In this document: positions 1 to 8,069 of the stretch, one piece after another
Numbering within the stretch: position 1 is the stretch's first letter
Layout: each line of letters begins with the position of its first letter
DNA from: an uncultured Ruminococcus sp.
GTDB taxonomy: Bacteria > Bacillota > Clostridia > Oscillospirales > Ruminococcaceae
Direction of reading: 5' to 3'
Length of the DNA: 18,450 bases
Assembly (NCBI GenBank): GCA_937926145.1
Contig: CALANW010000026.1
Coordinates: 1-18,450 of the forward strand
Position numbers and translations under genes: made by a program
Notes under the pieces: generated by a model
What the model was told of the DNA's origin: nothing
Databases searched by the model: none
The model's input: only the letters and a program-made list of their open reading frames with translations

Positions 1-58
1 GGCTTTATATCTCTCAACTTTTGTTGGGGATAACTTTATTATACGAGGAGAAAAAATT

Positions 59-766
59 ATGTCTGCCGAAAAAGAAAAAATACCGACCTGCTCCCATAGC
101 TGCACAGACTGCGGCGTTCTCAACTGCCTTAAAAGAAACGGCAATTACCCCGAGTTCTGCCCGACAGCGGCTCTCACAGAGGAAGAAATAAACGAAGTCA
201 CCGACCTCTACATAAAGAACCGCACGAACCGCAAGATTGCTATTGCCTCCGCCGAAGTCGAGGGCGGTTTCTACGGAAAATACACCCGAGTAGAAGAGAT
301 AATCGAGTTCGCACACAAGATAGGCGCAAAGAAGATCGGCATTGCGACCTGCGTAGGTCTTATCGAGGAAAGCCGCATCTTCGCAAGGATCCTGAAGCTC
401 AACGGCTTTGAAGTTTACGGCATTGGCTGTAAGGTCGGATCGGTGAACAAGACAGATATCGGTGTTGCCGAAGAATACACCTGCGTAACGGGCAAGGTAA
501 TGTGCAACCCTATCATGCAGGCAAAGCTCCTCAACAAGCAGAAGACCGACCTCAATGTTGTAGTCGGACTTTGCGTTGGTCACGACAGCCTTTTCTACAA
601 ATACGCAAACGGCATCACGACCACCCTTGTTACGAAAGACCGTGTTCTTGCTCACAACCCCGTTGGCGCACTTTATCAGGCAAGAGCTTACTATAAAAAG
701 CTTCTGCTCGCTCCCGTCGGCGAAGAACCCGATTTCGGCGACAGCAAGGTTGGCAATATAAAGTAA
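59..766 (+). CDS. DUF1847 cysteine-rich putative metal-binding protein
   Basis: A 235-residue soluble protein with no signal peptide or membrane segment. The N-terminus carries a cluster of five cysteines at residues 11, 15, 18, 23 and 34 (CSHSCTDCGVLNC then EFCP), which looks like a metal or Fe-S site. More cysteines recur in short motifs such as ATCVGLIEESR, GIGCKVG, MCNP and GLCVGHDS. This layout matches my memory of DUF1847, annotated as an uncharacterised metal-binding family; no reaction is established. The start is supported by a GAGGAG ribosome binding site at 45-50. It is the first gene of an apparent operon with a complete ABC importer (37-bp gap to the permease, no terminator between). 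I infer that it handles whatever the importer brings in, perhaps a metal or sulfur ligand. Family call fairly sure, function unknown. Confidence 0.8.
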   Translation: MSAEKEKIPTCSHSCTDCGVLNCLKRNGNYPEFCPTAALTEEEINEVTDLYIKNRTNRKIAIASAEVEGGFYGKYTRVEEIIEFAHKIGAKKIGIATCVGLIEESRIFARILKLNGFEVYGIGCKVGSVNKTDIGVAEEYTCVTGKVMCNPIMQAKLLNKQKTDLNVVVGLCVGHDSLFYKYANGITTTLVTKDRVLAHNPVGALYQARAYYKKLLLAPVGEEPDFGDSKVGNIK

Positions 767-803
767 CTGCCAAAAAAGTAATAAAGAACGAAAGGAAACT
801 TCA

Positions 804-1766
804 ATGAAAAAGACCTTGTTCCGCTCGGGGATACTTCTTCTTTCCGCCGCAGCCGCAGAGATAGTCGCTGTCGCAGTCCCCGATTCATCTAAACATCAAG
901 CCGCAAAGCACCCATACTTTGCGTGGCTCATAATCGCAGTTACCGCTGTATATTTCATCGCGGCACTCGCAAACCATTTCAGAAAGGGCGAAAAATCCGA
1001 CAAGGACGCGCTTTTCTACAGAGCGCCTTTCCTCGCAGGAGTTTTTCTTGTGCTGAATATTTTAAACATTGTAACTGTCAAGACCGCACTTCTCCCGACG
1101 CTTTATTTTCCGTCCCTTGACCGTGTTTTCGGAACGCTTTTCGAGGACAGCGAGCTTATCTTAAAGTGCGTAGGCTACTCCTCGGGAATACTTTTGGCGG
1201 GCGTTTTCGGTGGACTTATCGTTGGCTTCCTTATGGGTGTAGGCATCGGTTTCAGCAACACTCTTAGCTACTGGATTAATCCGCTCGTCCGTATCCTCGG
1301 ACCTATCCCCTCTACCGCTTGGATACCGATTTTTCTTCTCGTTTTCCCGACGGCAAGAGCCGCAAGTGCATTCATCATCGGCATTTCGGTATGGTTCCCG
1401 ACAGTCGTTCTCACCTCGAGCGGCATTTCAAACGTAAAAAATTCCTACTTTGAAGTAGCATCAACGCTCGGCGCAAATCACTTTTGGAAAATTTTCAAGG
1501 TCGGCGTTCCTGCGGCAATGCCAAGCATCTTCCTCGGACTTTTCAACGGTATCTGCTCATCGTTCGTAACGCTTATGACAGCTGAAATGATCGGCGCAAA
1601 GTACGGTATGGGCTGGTACGTCAACTGGCAGAAAGAGATGATGTGCTACGCCAATGTTTACGCAGGACTTATCGTTATTGCGGTGCTTTTCTACCTTGTT
1701 ATAACCATTCTTTTCAAGGTAAGAGATAAGGTACTGCTCTGGCAGAAGGGAGTTATCAAATGGTAG
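804..1766 (+). CDS. ABC importer permease, SsuC/TauC/NitT type
   Basis: Inner-membrane permease of 320 residues with several hydrophobic segments. The cytoplasmic EAA loop that docks with the ATPase is visible as EVASTLGANHFWKIFKVGVP near residue 220. The upstream IPSTAWIPIFLLVFPTARA stretch is typical of the sulfonate/nitrate/taurine/thiamine-precursor permeases. It is longer than the usual 250-270 residues because the first ~80 residues hold two or three extra hydrophobic segments before the conserved core. The start has AAAGGAAA at 791-798. Its last codons overlap the start of the ATPase gene (ATGGTAG), a sign of translational coupling. The substrate cannot be read from the sequence. Confidence 0.9.
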   Translation: MKKTLFRSGILLLSAAAAEIVAVAVPDSSKHQAAKHPYFAWLIIAVTAVYFIAALANHFRKGEKSDKDALFYRAPFLAGVFLVLNILNIVTVKTALLPTLYFPSLDRVFGTLFEDSELILKCVGYSSGILLAGVFGGLIVGFLMGVGIGFSNTLSYWINPLVRILGPIPSTAWIPIFLLVFPTARAASAFIIGISVWFPTVVLTSSGISNVKNSYFEVASTLGANHFWKIFKVGVPAAMPSIFLGLFNGICSSFVTLMTAEMIGAKYGMGWYVNWQKEMMCYANVYAGLIVIAVLFYLVITILFKVRDKVLLWQKGVIKW

Positions 1767-2539
1767 GAGCAATTGAATTCAAGGGCGTTAAGAAAAGCTT
1801 CAAGCGTCCCGACGGCGAGATAGTTCACGCTCTCAACGGCGTTGACTTAAAGATAGATCAGGGCGATTTTGTCTGCCTTATAGGTCCGTCAGGCTGCGGA
1901 AAATCAACGATGCTCCGCCTGCTTGCAGGACTTGACACTCCGACGGACGGCGCAGTTTTCCTTGACGGTGAAAAGATAACAAAACCAAATTATGACCGAG
2001 GACTTGTGTTCCAAGACCCGAACCTTTTCCCTTGGCTGAATATTTACGACAACATCTCGTTCGGACTCAAAGCAAGACATATTTTCAAAGAAAAGCGTGA
2101 CACTGTAAAGGAGTTCGTTGACCTCGTCGGATTGAGCGGATTTGAAAAATCCTATCCGCATCAGCTTTCGGGAGGAATGTGCCAGAGAGCCTCACTCGCA
2201 AGGGCGCTCATCGGACACCCGAAGGCTCTGCTCCTTGACGAGCCGCTCGGCGCGCTCGACGCTTTCACCCGAATGAATATGCAGGACGAACTTCTTCGCA
2301 TAAAAGCAGAGCAGAATATGACAATGGTAATGGTAACTCACGATGTTGACGAAGCCGTTTATCTCTCTAACAAGATAGTTGTTATGTCCCCACGTCCTGC
2401 CAAGATAGAGGAGGTTCTCGAAGTTCACCTTTCGAGTCCCCGTGACAGAAACAACCCCGAATTTATCCGTCTGCGAAATGAGATCCTCAAAATTCTCAAC
2501 TTCGCAGGAAGAGAAAAAGACGTTGAATATACAATTTAA
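1760..2539 (+). CDS. ABC importer ATP-binding protein, SsuB/NitT type
   Basis: Cytoplasmic ATPase of 259 residues that should energise the preceding permease. Motifs in order: Walker A GPSGCGKST at residues 42-50, Q-loop LVFQDPNLFPW, signature LSGGMCQRASLARAL, Walker B ALLLDEPLGALDA, and H-loop MVTHDVDEAVYLS. The LSGGM(C/R)QR signature and the FPWL after the Q-loop are typical of nitrate/sulfonate/taurine-type importers. The ATG lies within the end of the permease gene (7-base overlap), so the two are probably made in equal amounts. A 14-bp gap leads to the binding-protein gene. All catalytic residues appear intact. Confidence 0.95.
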   Translation: MVGAIEFKGVKKSFKRPDGEIVHALNGVDLKIDQGDFVCLIGPSGCGKSTMLRLLAGLDTPTDGAVFLDGEKITKPNYDRGLVFQDPNLFPWLNIYDNISFGLKARHIFKEKRDTVKEFVDLVGLSGFEKSYPHQLSGGMCQRASLARALIGHPKALLLDEPLGALDAFTRMNMQDELLRIKAEQNMTMVMVTHDVDEAVYLSNKIVVMSPRPAKIEEVLEVHLSSPRDRNNPEFIRLRNEILKILNFAGREKDVEYTI

Positions 2540-2553
2540 ATCGGAGGAATATT

Positions 2554-3651
2554 ATGAAATTCAGAAAAATCGCCGCACTTCTCGTTTCGGCGGCACTCGC
2601 ATTATCTTTTACAGCCTGCTCGCAGAAAGACAGCGGCAGCGATGACGAATATGTACTCAAGATTGGCGAAGTTCAGGGCGCACTCTGCCATGCTCCGCTT
2701 CAGGTCGCAATGGAAAAAGGCTACTTTGACGAAGAGGGCATAAAATGGGAAAGAGTTGACTTCGGCGGCTCGGATATCCAGGCAGCTCTCGGCTCGGGAA
2801 TGATTGACTGCGGCTTCGGACTTGTCGGAAAGTTCATTCAGCCTATCGAAAACGGACTCAACATGGTCATCACCTCGGGTATGCATACGGGCTGCACAAA
2901 GATACTTGTTCGTGCGGATTCGGGTATTGAAAGTCTTGCCGACTTAAAGGGAAAAACTATCGGCGTAAGCTCGCTCGCAAGCTCCGAAGCTATCACTGCG
3001 AAGCGCGCACTCAATGCCGCAGGCGTTGACATCTCCGCCGATTCGGGCGAAGTTTCATTCGCCGTTTACAGCACCACCGACCAGCCTGTTGCGCTCATCA
3101 ACGGCGCAGTTGACGCTATTTCCACACCTGACCCCGTTGCAACGAACGCAGAAAATGAATACAGTCTGAAAGTTCTCCTCGACACAGCTTCGACCGAGCC
3201 TTATGCGAGCGAATACTGCTGCGTAAGCTTTGTTTCGTCCGAGCTTGCCGAGAAGCACCCCGACATTGCAGCCGCTTTCACAAGAGCAGTTCTCAAAGGC
3301 TCGGCATTTGTTGCCGCTAACCCCGAAGAGGCAGCAAAAATACAGATCGAGGGCGAATATGTCAGCGGTGACGCTTCCGCAAACGCAGAGATACTCAAAA
3401 GCTACAAGTACATTCCAAGCGTTCAGGGCGGCTACGATGCACTCGTAAACGTTGCGAACGACCTCCACGATATCGGTATCCTCAAACCGGAAACAGATGT
3501 TGACGCACTTATCGGTCGCTCGTTCAAATTCTTTGACGGCGTTCCCGACAGCTACAGCGCCGAGGGCGAAAACTTCGCCGAGGAAGAAGTTCACGCAGTA
3601 ACGGCAAAGGCAAATAACGCAGAGTATCGGATGAATGACTGCTGCGGCTAA
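2554..3651 (+). CDS. ABC importer substrate-binding lipoprotein, NMT1/THI5-like
   Basis: Extracytoplasmic lipoprotein of 365 residues. The signal peptide ends in a lipobox SFTAC with the lipidated cysteine at residue 22, followed by a Ser/Asp-rich linker. The mature part fits the NitT/TauT/NMT1 binding-protein fold: APLQVAMEKGYFDEEGI, an ALGSGMIDCGFG motif, and SLADLKGKTIGVSS. It should capture the substrate for the permease and ATPase just upstream. Unusual are several cysteines in the mature protein and a C-terminal NDCCG ending, which may relate to metal or thiol chemistry, in line with the cysteine-rich DUF1847 protein encoded by the first gene. TCGGAGGA at 2541-2548 is the ribosome binding site. 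Substrate unknown. Confidence 0.9.
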   Translation: MKFRKIAALLVSAALALSFTACSQKDSGSDDEYVLKIGEVQGALCHAPLQVAMEKGYFDEEGIKWERVDFGGSDIQAALGSGMIDCGFGLVGKFIQPIENGLNMVITSGMHTGCTKILVRADSGIESLADLKGKTIGVSSLASSEAITAKRALNAAGVDISADSGEVSFAVYSTTDQPVALINGAVDAISTPDPVATNAENEYSLKVLLDTASTEPYASEYCCVSFVSSELAEKHPDIAAAFTRAVLKGSAFVAANPEEAAKIQIEGEYVSGDASANAEILKSYKYIPSVQGGYDALVNVANDLHDIGILKPETDVDALIGRSFKFFDGVPDSYSAEGENFAEEEVHAVTAKANNAEYRMNDCCG

Positions 3652-3657
3652 TAAACC

Positions 3658-3700
3658 AAAAGCGTACACCTTTCAGCTTACGAAAGGTGTACGCTTTTTT
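3658..3700 (+). terminator. Intrinsic terminator of the ABC operon
   Basis: A perfect 17-bp stem (arms 3658-3674 and 3682-3698, loop AGCTTAC) runs into a T tract ending at 3700. It starts six bases after the stop codon of the binding-protein gene. The A-rich foot may let it work in both directions. Confidence 0.93.
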
Positions 3701-4045
3701 ATGACTTGATCGCTAAAAAATCCCATTCATATTACGTCGGCAATAAACGCTCGTCGCTTTGCTCCTCACGTTTATTTGCCGAGAGATAGTTGTTCCGAAC
3801 ATAAAGAATAAGCGCAATTCACATTTTATAGGTTTACAGACCGATTTATCACATTCTGTTTTACCTTTTTTGATGTGAATTGCGCTTTTTAACTTATAGA
3901 TATTTCGCTATTGCAGCAGAACTTTTCGCTGTTAGTTTAAGAATTTCGCTCTCTGCGGAGAGCGACCAAAGGGCTTCCGCCCTCTGGACACCTGACGAGC
4001 TGTGCTCAGCTCGACCAGCTGCTTTTCATTTTTATGCACGTTTGT
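3701..4045. repeat. Gene-free region with clustered inverted repeats
   Basis: No ORF here is supported by a ribosome binding site or a recognisable product. The stretch lies between two convergent operons and holds at least five hairpins: a 12-bp stem with one bulge (3738-3749 with 3769-3781); a perfect 15-bp inverted repeat AAGCGCAATTCACAT (3810-3824 with 3873-3887, 48-base spacer, T tract after the right arm); and three short stem-loops in tandem at 3946-3965, 3966-3987 and 3996-4013. The tandem trio resembles hairpin repeats I remember as scattered in ruminococcal intergenic DNA. Some may also end the fructose transcript arriving from the right. Confidence 0.65.
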
Positions 4046-5977
4046 TCATCTTCCGCTTTCCTTTATCTCGCCCGAACGGTACGCCGCAAGAAGCTCACGA
4101 AGATCGCTTATCTGTTCAAGCAGTTCCTTGCCCTTGTCCGTATCGGAGATATTCGCACGGCGGTCAAGCTTTTCTACAAGGTGTATCGTCGGCGTATGCT
4201 CGCTTTCCCCTGCCACGAACGGTTTATGCTCGGCAAGGTTAAGGCTATGCGAATCGTAGATAAGTGTATAACCTGCGATGCCCGTTGCTTTCTGATATGC
4301 TTTCGAGATGCCGCCGTCGATCACGAACAGTCTGCCGTCTGCACGGACGGGACTTTCGCCGTTCTTAATCTTGACGGGAACGTGACCGTTTATGATATGA
4401 CCGTGCAGAGGGTCAAGTCCGAACATTGCAAGTATCTGTCCGCAGACATCTGCCTGCTCGGAGAAGTGGTAATAGTCGTTATAATTTTCTTTCCAGAGTT
4501 CCTTATCATCGATGAAATAACGCTCGAAGAACGCCATTTTGTCCTTGCCGTAAAGCGGCGAACATGGTCCGCACCAGAGATACCAGAGGTAATCTGCGGC
4601 ATAGTCCTTTTCCTCGCCCTCCTGCATAAAGTAGGCTTTGTTCGCTATCTCGTCAAGCTTATCGAGCATTTCTTTGCCCGAATACTGCTTGCCCTCGATA
4701 TTTATGCTTTGCAGTTCGCCGTCTTTGCCGAGCGGGATACAGCCGTGGAAAAGCAGGTTTCCGTTTATTGTTTTATACATTGAGCCTTTGGAATAGAGAA
4801 AACGGATATGCTTATTCAAACGGTCGCTGTGCATAAACGAATACGCAAGAACAGTCATAAGCTCGTTTTCCTCATCGGTGAGTTCAAGCGGACGCTCGGG
4901 GTAGACTGTCGGGAAATTCGTATCAAGCAGCTTGTACTTCTTTCTGCCGATTTCAACGGTATTATCGGTAAAATCAGCCTTGCCGAAAACGCTGTGTTCA
5001 GCCATACCCCATTCGGGGTGACGTTCGATGAGCTGACCCTCAAGCTTGAGCTGGATTATCGTTATCGCCTTGTGCATCTTCGCAACAAGACCCGTATCAA
5101 CTGGGTCATAGATATTGTCGTCAAGCGTTTGCGGTGCGAAAAGTGCGCAGTCATCGTCCTTGTAGGTCTCGCCTGCGAAAACGGCAAGCGCACGGAGGTT
5201 CAGACCGTAGCCGTCCTCCAGCACATCGAAGTTGTTGTAGCGCATCGAAATTCGTATAACGTTTGCAATAAGCGCCCAGTTGCCCGATGCCGCGCCCATC
5301 CACGAAATGTCGTGATTTCCCCACTGGATATCAACATCGTGTATCTTCATCAGCTCGTCCATGATTATATCCGCGCGAGCGCCTCGGTCGTAGATATCGC
5401 CGATTATATGCAGATTGTCTATCGCAAGCGATTGGATAAGCTCACATATCGACTTGATAAAGTGGTCGGCTATCTCGGTATCGAGGATAGTTTTGATTAT
5501 TTCATCGTAATAATATTCCTTCACAACATCGTCAGTTACGTTGAGAAGCTCGTCAAGGATATAGACCATATCCTTCGGTGTGCGCTTGCGGACTCTTGAA
5601 CGCGTGTACTTCGCCGAAACCGCTTCACAGACGAGAATGAGCCGATATATCGTTATTCTGTACCATTCATCGGTGAGCTTTTCTTGATGATAAAGCTCCT
5701 TTAATTTTTTATCGGGGTAATAAATGAGGAACGCAAGCTCCTCACGCTCCGCCGAAGATACGGTCTTGCCGAGCGTTATATCTATCTTATTTTTTATCAT
5801 TCCCGATGCGCTTTTGAGCATATGCAGAAACGCTTCATATTCGCCGTGGATATCACTGAAAAAATACTCCGTTCCCTTTGGCAGGCTTCGTATCGCGGAG
5901 AGATTGACAATTTCGCTGACTGCGCTGTCGATAGTCGGGAACTTTTTTGCAAGCAGGGTAAGATATTTTTTGTCCAT
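4046..5977 (-). CDS. fbp: Fructose-1,6-bisphosphatase, class III
   Basis: Hydrolyses fructose-1,6-bisphosphate to fructose-6-phosphate and phosphate in the cytoplasm, the gluconeogenic bypass of phosphofructokinase. At 643 residues it has the expected length of the Firmicutes class III enzyme (Bacillus Fbp type), which is unrelated to classes I and II. The metallophosphatase motifs are in order: FFSDIHGEYEAF (residues 39-50), IIGDIYDRGARAD (191-203) and WGNHDISWMGA (219-229). A weak AAGGA at 5987-5991 precedes the ATG. It is the last gene of the fructose operon, 74 bp after ptsI, with a strong hairpin in the gap that may lower its expression. Its place beside 1-phosphofructokinase, which makes its substrate, is notable. 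Confidence 0.95.
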   Translation of the reverse strand: MDKKYLTLLAKKFPTIDSAVSEIVNLSAIRSLPKGTEYFFSDIHGEYEAFLHMLKSASGMIKNKIDITLGKTVSSAEREELAFLIYYPDKKLKELYHQEKLTDEWYRITIYRLILVCEAVSAKYTRSRVRKRTPKDMVYILDELLNVTDDVVKEYYYDEIIKTILDTEIADHFIKSICELIQSLAIDNLHIIGDIYDRGARADIIMDELMKIHDVDIQWGNHDISWMGAASGNWALIANVIRISMRYNNFDVLEDGYGLNLRALAVFAGETYKDDDCALFAPQTLDDNIYDPVDTGLVAKMHKAITIIQLKLEGQLIERHPEWGMAEHSVFGKADFTDNTVEIGRKKYKLLDTNFPTVYPERPLELTDEENELMTVLAYSFMHSDRLNKHIRFLYSKGSMYKTINGNLLFHGCIPLGKDGELQSINIEGKQYSGKEMLDKLDEIANKAYFMQEGEEKDYAADYLWYLWCGPCSPLYGKDKMAFFERYFIDDKELWKENYNDYYHFSEQADVCGQILAMFGLDPLHGHIINGHVPVKIKNGESPVRADGRLFVIDGGISKAYQKATGIAGYTLIYDSHSLNLAEHKPFVAGESEHTPTIHLVEKLDRRANISDTDKGKELLEQISDLRELLAAYRSGEIKESGR

Positions 5978-5999
5978 ATTAAAAAATCCTTATGTAACA

Positions 6000-6038
6000 C
6001 CAATACCGCACAAAGCAATTCGCTTTGTACGGTGTTGG
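6000..6038 (-). promoter_or_regulatory. Hairpin between ptsI and fbp
   Basis: A 17-bp stem (arms 6000-6016 and 6022-6038, 5-base loop) with two imperfect positions, one of which can form a U-G wobble in the minus-strand transcript. There is no T run directly after it on the minus strand, so it is not a classical terminator. It may be a partial terminator, a 3'-end stabiliser for ptsHI, or a processing site that sets the dose of fbp. Confidence 0.6.
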
Positions 6039-6051
6039 AAAGTTTATAAAA

Positions 6052-7686
6052 TTACTTTGAAAGGTCGCATTTTCTTACTGCGTCCCTTACCTTTAATACG
6101 AAGGTCGGCGAAACGGAAAGCTCGTCGATTCCCATTCGCAGGAACGTTTCGGTAAGGCTCGTGTCAGCCGCAAGCTCTCCGCAAATGCCTATCCAAGCGC
6201 CGTGCTTGTGAGCGTTTTCAGCCGACATTTCGATAAGGCGAAGAATAGCTTCGTGGTGAGTGTCGATGAACTGCTCAATATTGGCGTTCTGACGGTCGCA
6301 GGCGAGAGTGTACTGCGTGAGGTCGTTCGTGCCGACGCTGAAAAAGTCTACCATCGGCGCAAGCCTGTCGCTTATTATCGCAGCCGCAGGAGTTTCTATC
6401 ATAATGCCAAGCTCCACATTGTCGGAGACCTCAACACCCTCCGATCTGAGCTGTTCCCTGACCTCGCCGCACATTGCAAGTATCTTCTCGACCTCGGAAA
6501 CGCTCGTTATCATCGGGAACATTATTCCGAGATTGCCGTAAGCGGACGCTCTGTAAAGCGCACGGAGCTGTGTTCGGAAAATTTCGTGGCGTGTAAGACA
6601 AATTCTTATCGCACGGTAGCCGAGTGCAGGGTTTTCTTCCTTTTCCAGTCCGAAATAATCGACCTGCTTGTCTGCACCGATGTCGAGAGTTCGGATTATG
6701 ACCTTTTTGCCTGCCATACTTTCAAGAACACGCTTGTAAGCAGCGAACTGCTGCTCCTCGGTCGGGTAATCGCTGCTTTCGAGATAGAGAAATTCGCTTC
6801 GGAACAAGCCTATTCCGCCTGCATCATTCGCAAGGACTGCACCGATGTTGTCAACGCTGCCGATGTTAGCGTAAATGTTGATCTTTCTGCCGTCAAGCGT
6901 AACATTTTCCTTGCCTTTGAGTTCCTGTAAGAGGTGCTTTTTCTCTTCGTCCTCTTTGCGCTTCTTTTCGAGCCTTGCAACAGTTTCCTCATCGGGGTCG
7001 ATGAAAATTTCGCCCGTATAGCCGTCAACAGCGGCAAAAACTCCGCTCTTTACAGTGTTAAGAAGCTCCGTTCCCACGCCTATTACAGCAGGGATATTCA
7101 TATTTCTTGCAAGAATAGCCGTGTGCGAATTGGACGAGCCGAAAGCCGTCACAAATGCGAGGACTTTATCCTTGTCGAGCTGAACGGTTTCGCTCGGTGC
7201 GAGATCGTCAGCGCAGATTATGACCTTTTCATCGGAAACAGCGTCCGAACCGCCCCCGTCCGAAAGACAGCTTATGATACGGTTGGAAATATCCTTAACA
7301 TCAGCCGAACGAGCCTGCATATATGCATCGTCCATCGAAGCAAACATTTCCGAGAAGTTGTCCGCCGTTACTGCGACCGCATATTCGGCATTGACGGACT
7401 GCGTTTCGATAATGCTTGCGATAGACTCATTGTAGTCCTCGTCCTCTATCATCATCTGATGTATCTCAAAGATCTGCGCATTGGCTTCGCCGACCTCCTT
7501 GAGTGCCTTTTCGTAAATAGTGCGAAGCTGCTCTGTGGCTTTTTCCTTTGCCTTTTCAAGCCTTGCCTTTTCCGCTTCAATATCTTCGATGTGAGTTCTC
7601 TTGACCGATGCTTCTCTGCGAGTGAAAACGGAAATACGTCCGAGTGCGATAGCACCGTAAACTCCCTTGCCCTTTAAAGTTGTCAT
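6052..7686 (-). CDS. ptsI: PTS enzyme I (phosphoenolpyruvate-protein phosphotransferase)
   Basis: Cytoplasmic enzyme that takes phosphate from phosphoenolpyruvate and passes it to HPr for all PTS sugars. At 544 residues it is slightly shorter than the usual ~570. The phosphorylated histidine is residue 188 in GSSNSHTAILAR, followed by NIPAVIGVG. The C-terminal PEP-binding barrel shows FLYLESSDYPTEEQQ, ALGYRAIR, FSVGTNDLTQYTLACDR and the active-site cysteine motif GICGELAAD. Ribosome binding site GGAGGAG lies at 7694-7700, seven bases from the ATG. It sits 57 bp after ptsH, with a small GC-rich hairpin (7710-7731) between. Coding ptsHI within the fructose operon, not as a separate locus, suggests that fructose is a main PTS substrate here. 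Confidence 0.96.
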   Translation of the reverse strand: MTTLKGKGVYGAIALGRISVFTRREASVKRTHIEDIEAEKARLEKAKEKATEQLRTIYEKALKEVGEANAQIFEIHQMMIEDEDYNESIASIIETQSVNAEYAVAVTADNFSEMFASMDDAYMQARSADVKDISNRIISCLSDGGGSDAVSDEKVIICADDLAPSETVQLDKDKVLAFVTAFGSSNSHTAILARNMNIPAVIGVGTELLNTVKSGVFAAVDGYTGEIFIDPDEETVARLEKKRKEDEEKKHLLQELKGKENVTLDGRKINIYANIGSVDNIGAVLANDAGGIGLFRSEFLYLESSDYPTEEQQFAAYKRVLESMAGKKVIIRTLDIGADKQVDYFGLEKEENPALGYRAIRICLTRHEIFRTQLRALYRASAYGNLGIMFPMITSVSEVEKILAMCGEVREQLRSEGVEVSDNVELGIMIETPAAAIISDRLAPMVDFFSVGTNDLTQYTLACDRQNANIEQFIDTHHEAILRLIEMSAENAHKHGAWIGICGELAADTSLTETFLRMGIDELSVSPTFVLKVRDAVRKCDLSK

Positions 7687-7709
7687 AGATAAGCTCCTCC
7701 CGTTGAACG

Positions 7710-7731
7710 GACGGCGGAACTGTCCGCCGCC
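7710..7731 (-). promoter_or_regulatory. GC-rich hairpin between ptsH and ptsI
   Basis: Arms GACGGCGGA (7710-7718) and TCCGCCGCC (7723-7731) pair around a 4-base loop with one wobble. It lies just upstream of the ptsI ribosome binding site and has no T tract after it on the minus strand. A role in mRNA processing or in tuning the HPr to enzyme I ratio is possible; this is inference. Confidence 0.45.
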
Positions 7732-7743
7732 CTTTTGTCAAAA

Positions 7744-8010
7744 TCATTCGCCGAAACCGTCCTCGAACATCTTTACGAATTCATCAAGTACAGCCTGCTC
7801 ATTGCCGCCCGAAATGGTCAGCTCAACGTCTGTGCCTTTTTTAATGCCTGCTGCCATTATCTGCATTACAGCCTTTGCCTTGATCTCCTTGCCGTTGGCT
7901 TTCATAACGATCTCGCTGTCGGGGTGTTCCTTTGCTGCCTTTGCGATCATTCCTGCGGGACGCATATGCATACCCTCTGCATTTACTACCGTTACAACCT
8001 TTGATACCAT
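7744..8010 (-). CDS. ptsH: Phosphocarrier protein HPr
   Basis: Small cytoplasmic phosphocarrier of 88 residues that moves phosphate from enzyme I to the EIIA domains. The active-site motif GMHMRPAG places the phosphorylated histidine at residue 15, as in all HPr proteins. The second conserved region, normally KSIMGVMSLG in Firmicutes, reads KAVMQIMAAG. The regulatory serine (Ser46 of Bacillus subtilis) is thus an alanine here, codon GCT at 7870-7872 on the complement. HPr kinase should not be able to phosphorylate this site, so this copy should not serve as CcpA corepressor. Ribosome binding site AAGGAGA at 8019-8025. Gene order fruA-ptsH-ptsI with gaps of 59 and 57 bp supports one transcript. 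Confidence 0.95.
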   Translation of the reverse strand: MVSKVVTVVNAEGMHMRPAGMIAKAAKEHPDSEIVMKANGKEIKAKAVMQIMAAGIKKGTDVELTISGGNEQAVLDEFVKMFEDGFGE

Positions 8011-8069
8011 AGTTATTCTCTCCTTATAAAATATTTTTTATTCTTAAATGAATTGCTTGTTTTGAAAAT

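Noticed and set aside
14..655. 213-codon minus-strand ORF opposite the DUF1847 gene
   Set aside because: It is a frame shadow of a gene with a clear family match, has no convincing ribosome binding site, and its translation has no recognisable motif.
3055..3669. 204-codon minus-strand ORF opposite the binding-protein gene
   Set aside because: Antisense to a well-supported lipoprotein, and its start lies inside the terminator hairpin.
4808..5599. Long plus-strand ORFs opposite fbp (also 4034-4783)
   Set aside because: They lie fully antisense to a complete class III fructose bisphosphatase. Codon bias in this genome keeps the opposite frame open.
6934..7677. 247-codon plus-strand ORF opposite ptsI (also 6202-6930)
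   Set aside because: Antisense shadow of an intact enzyme I gene, without family motifs.
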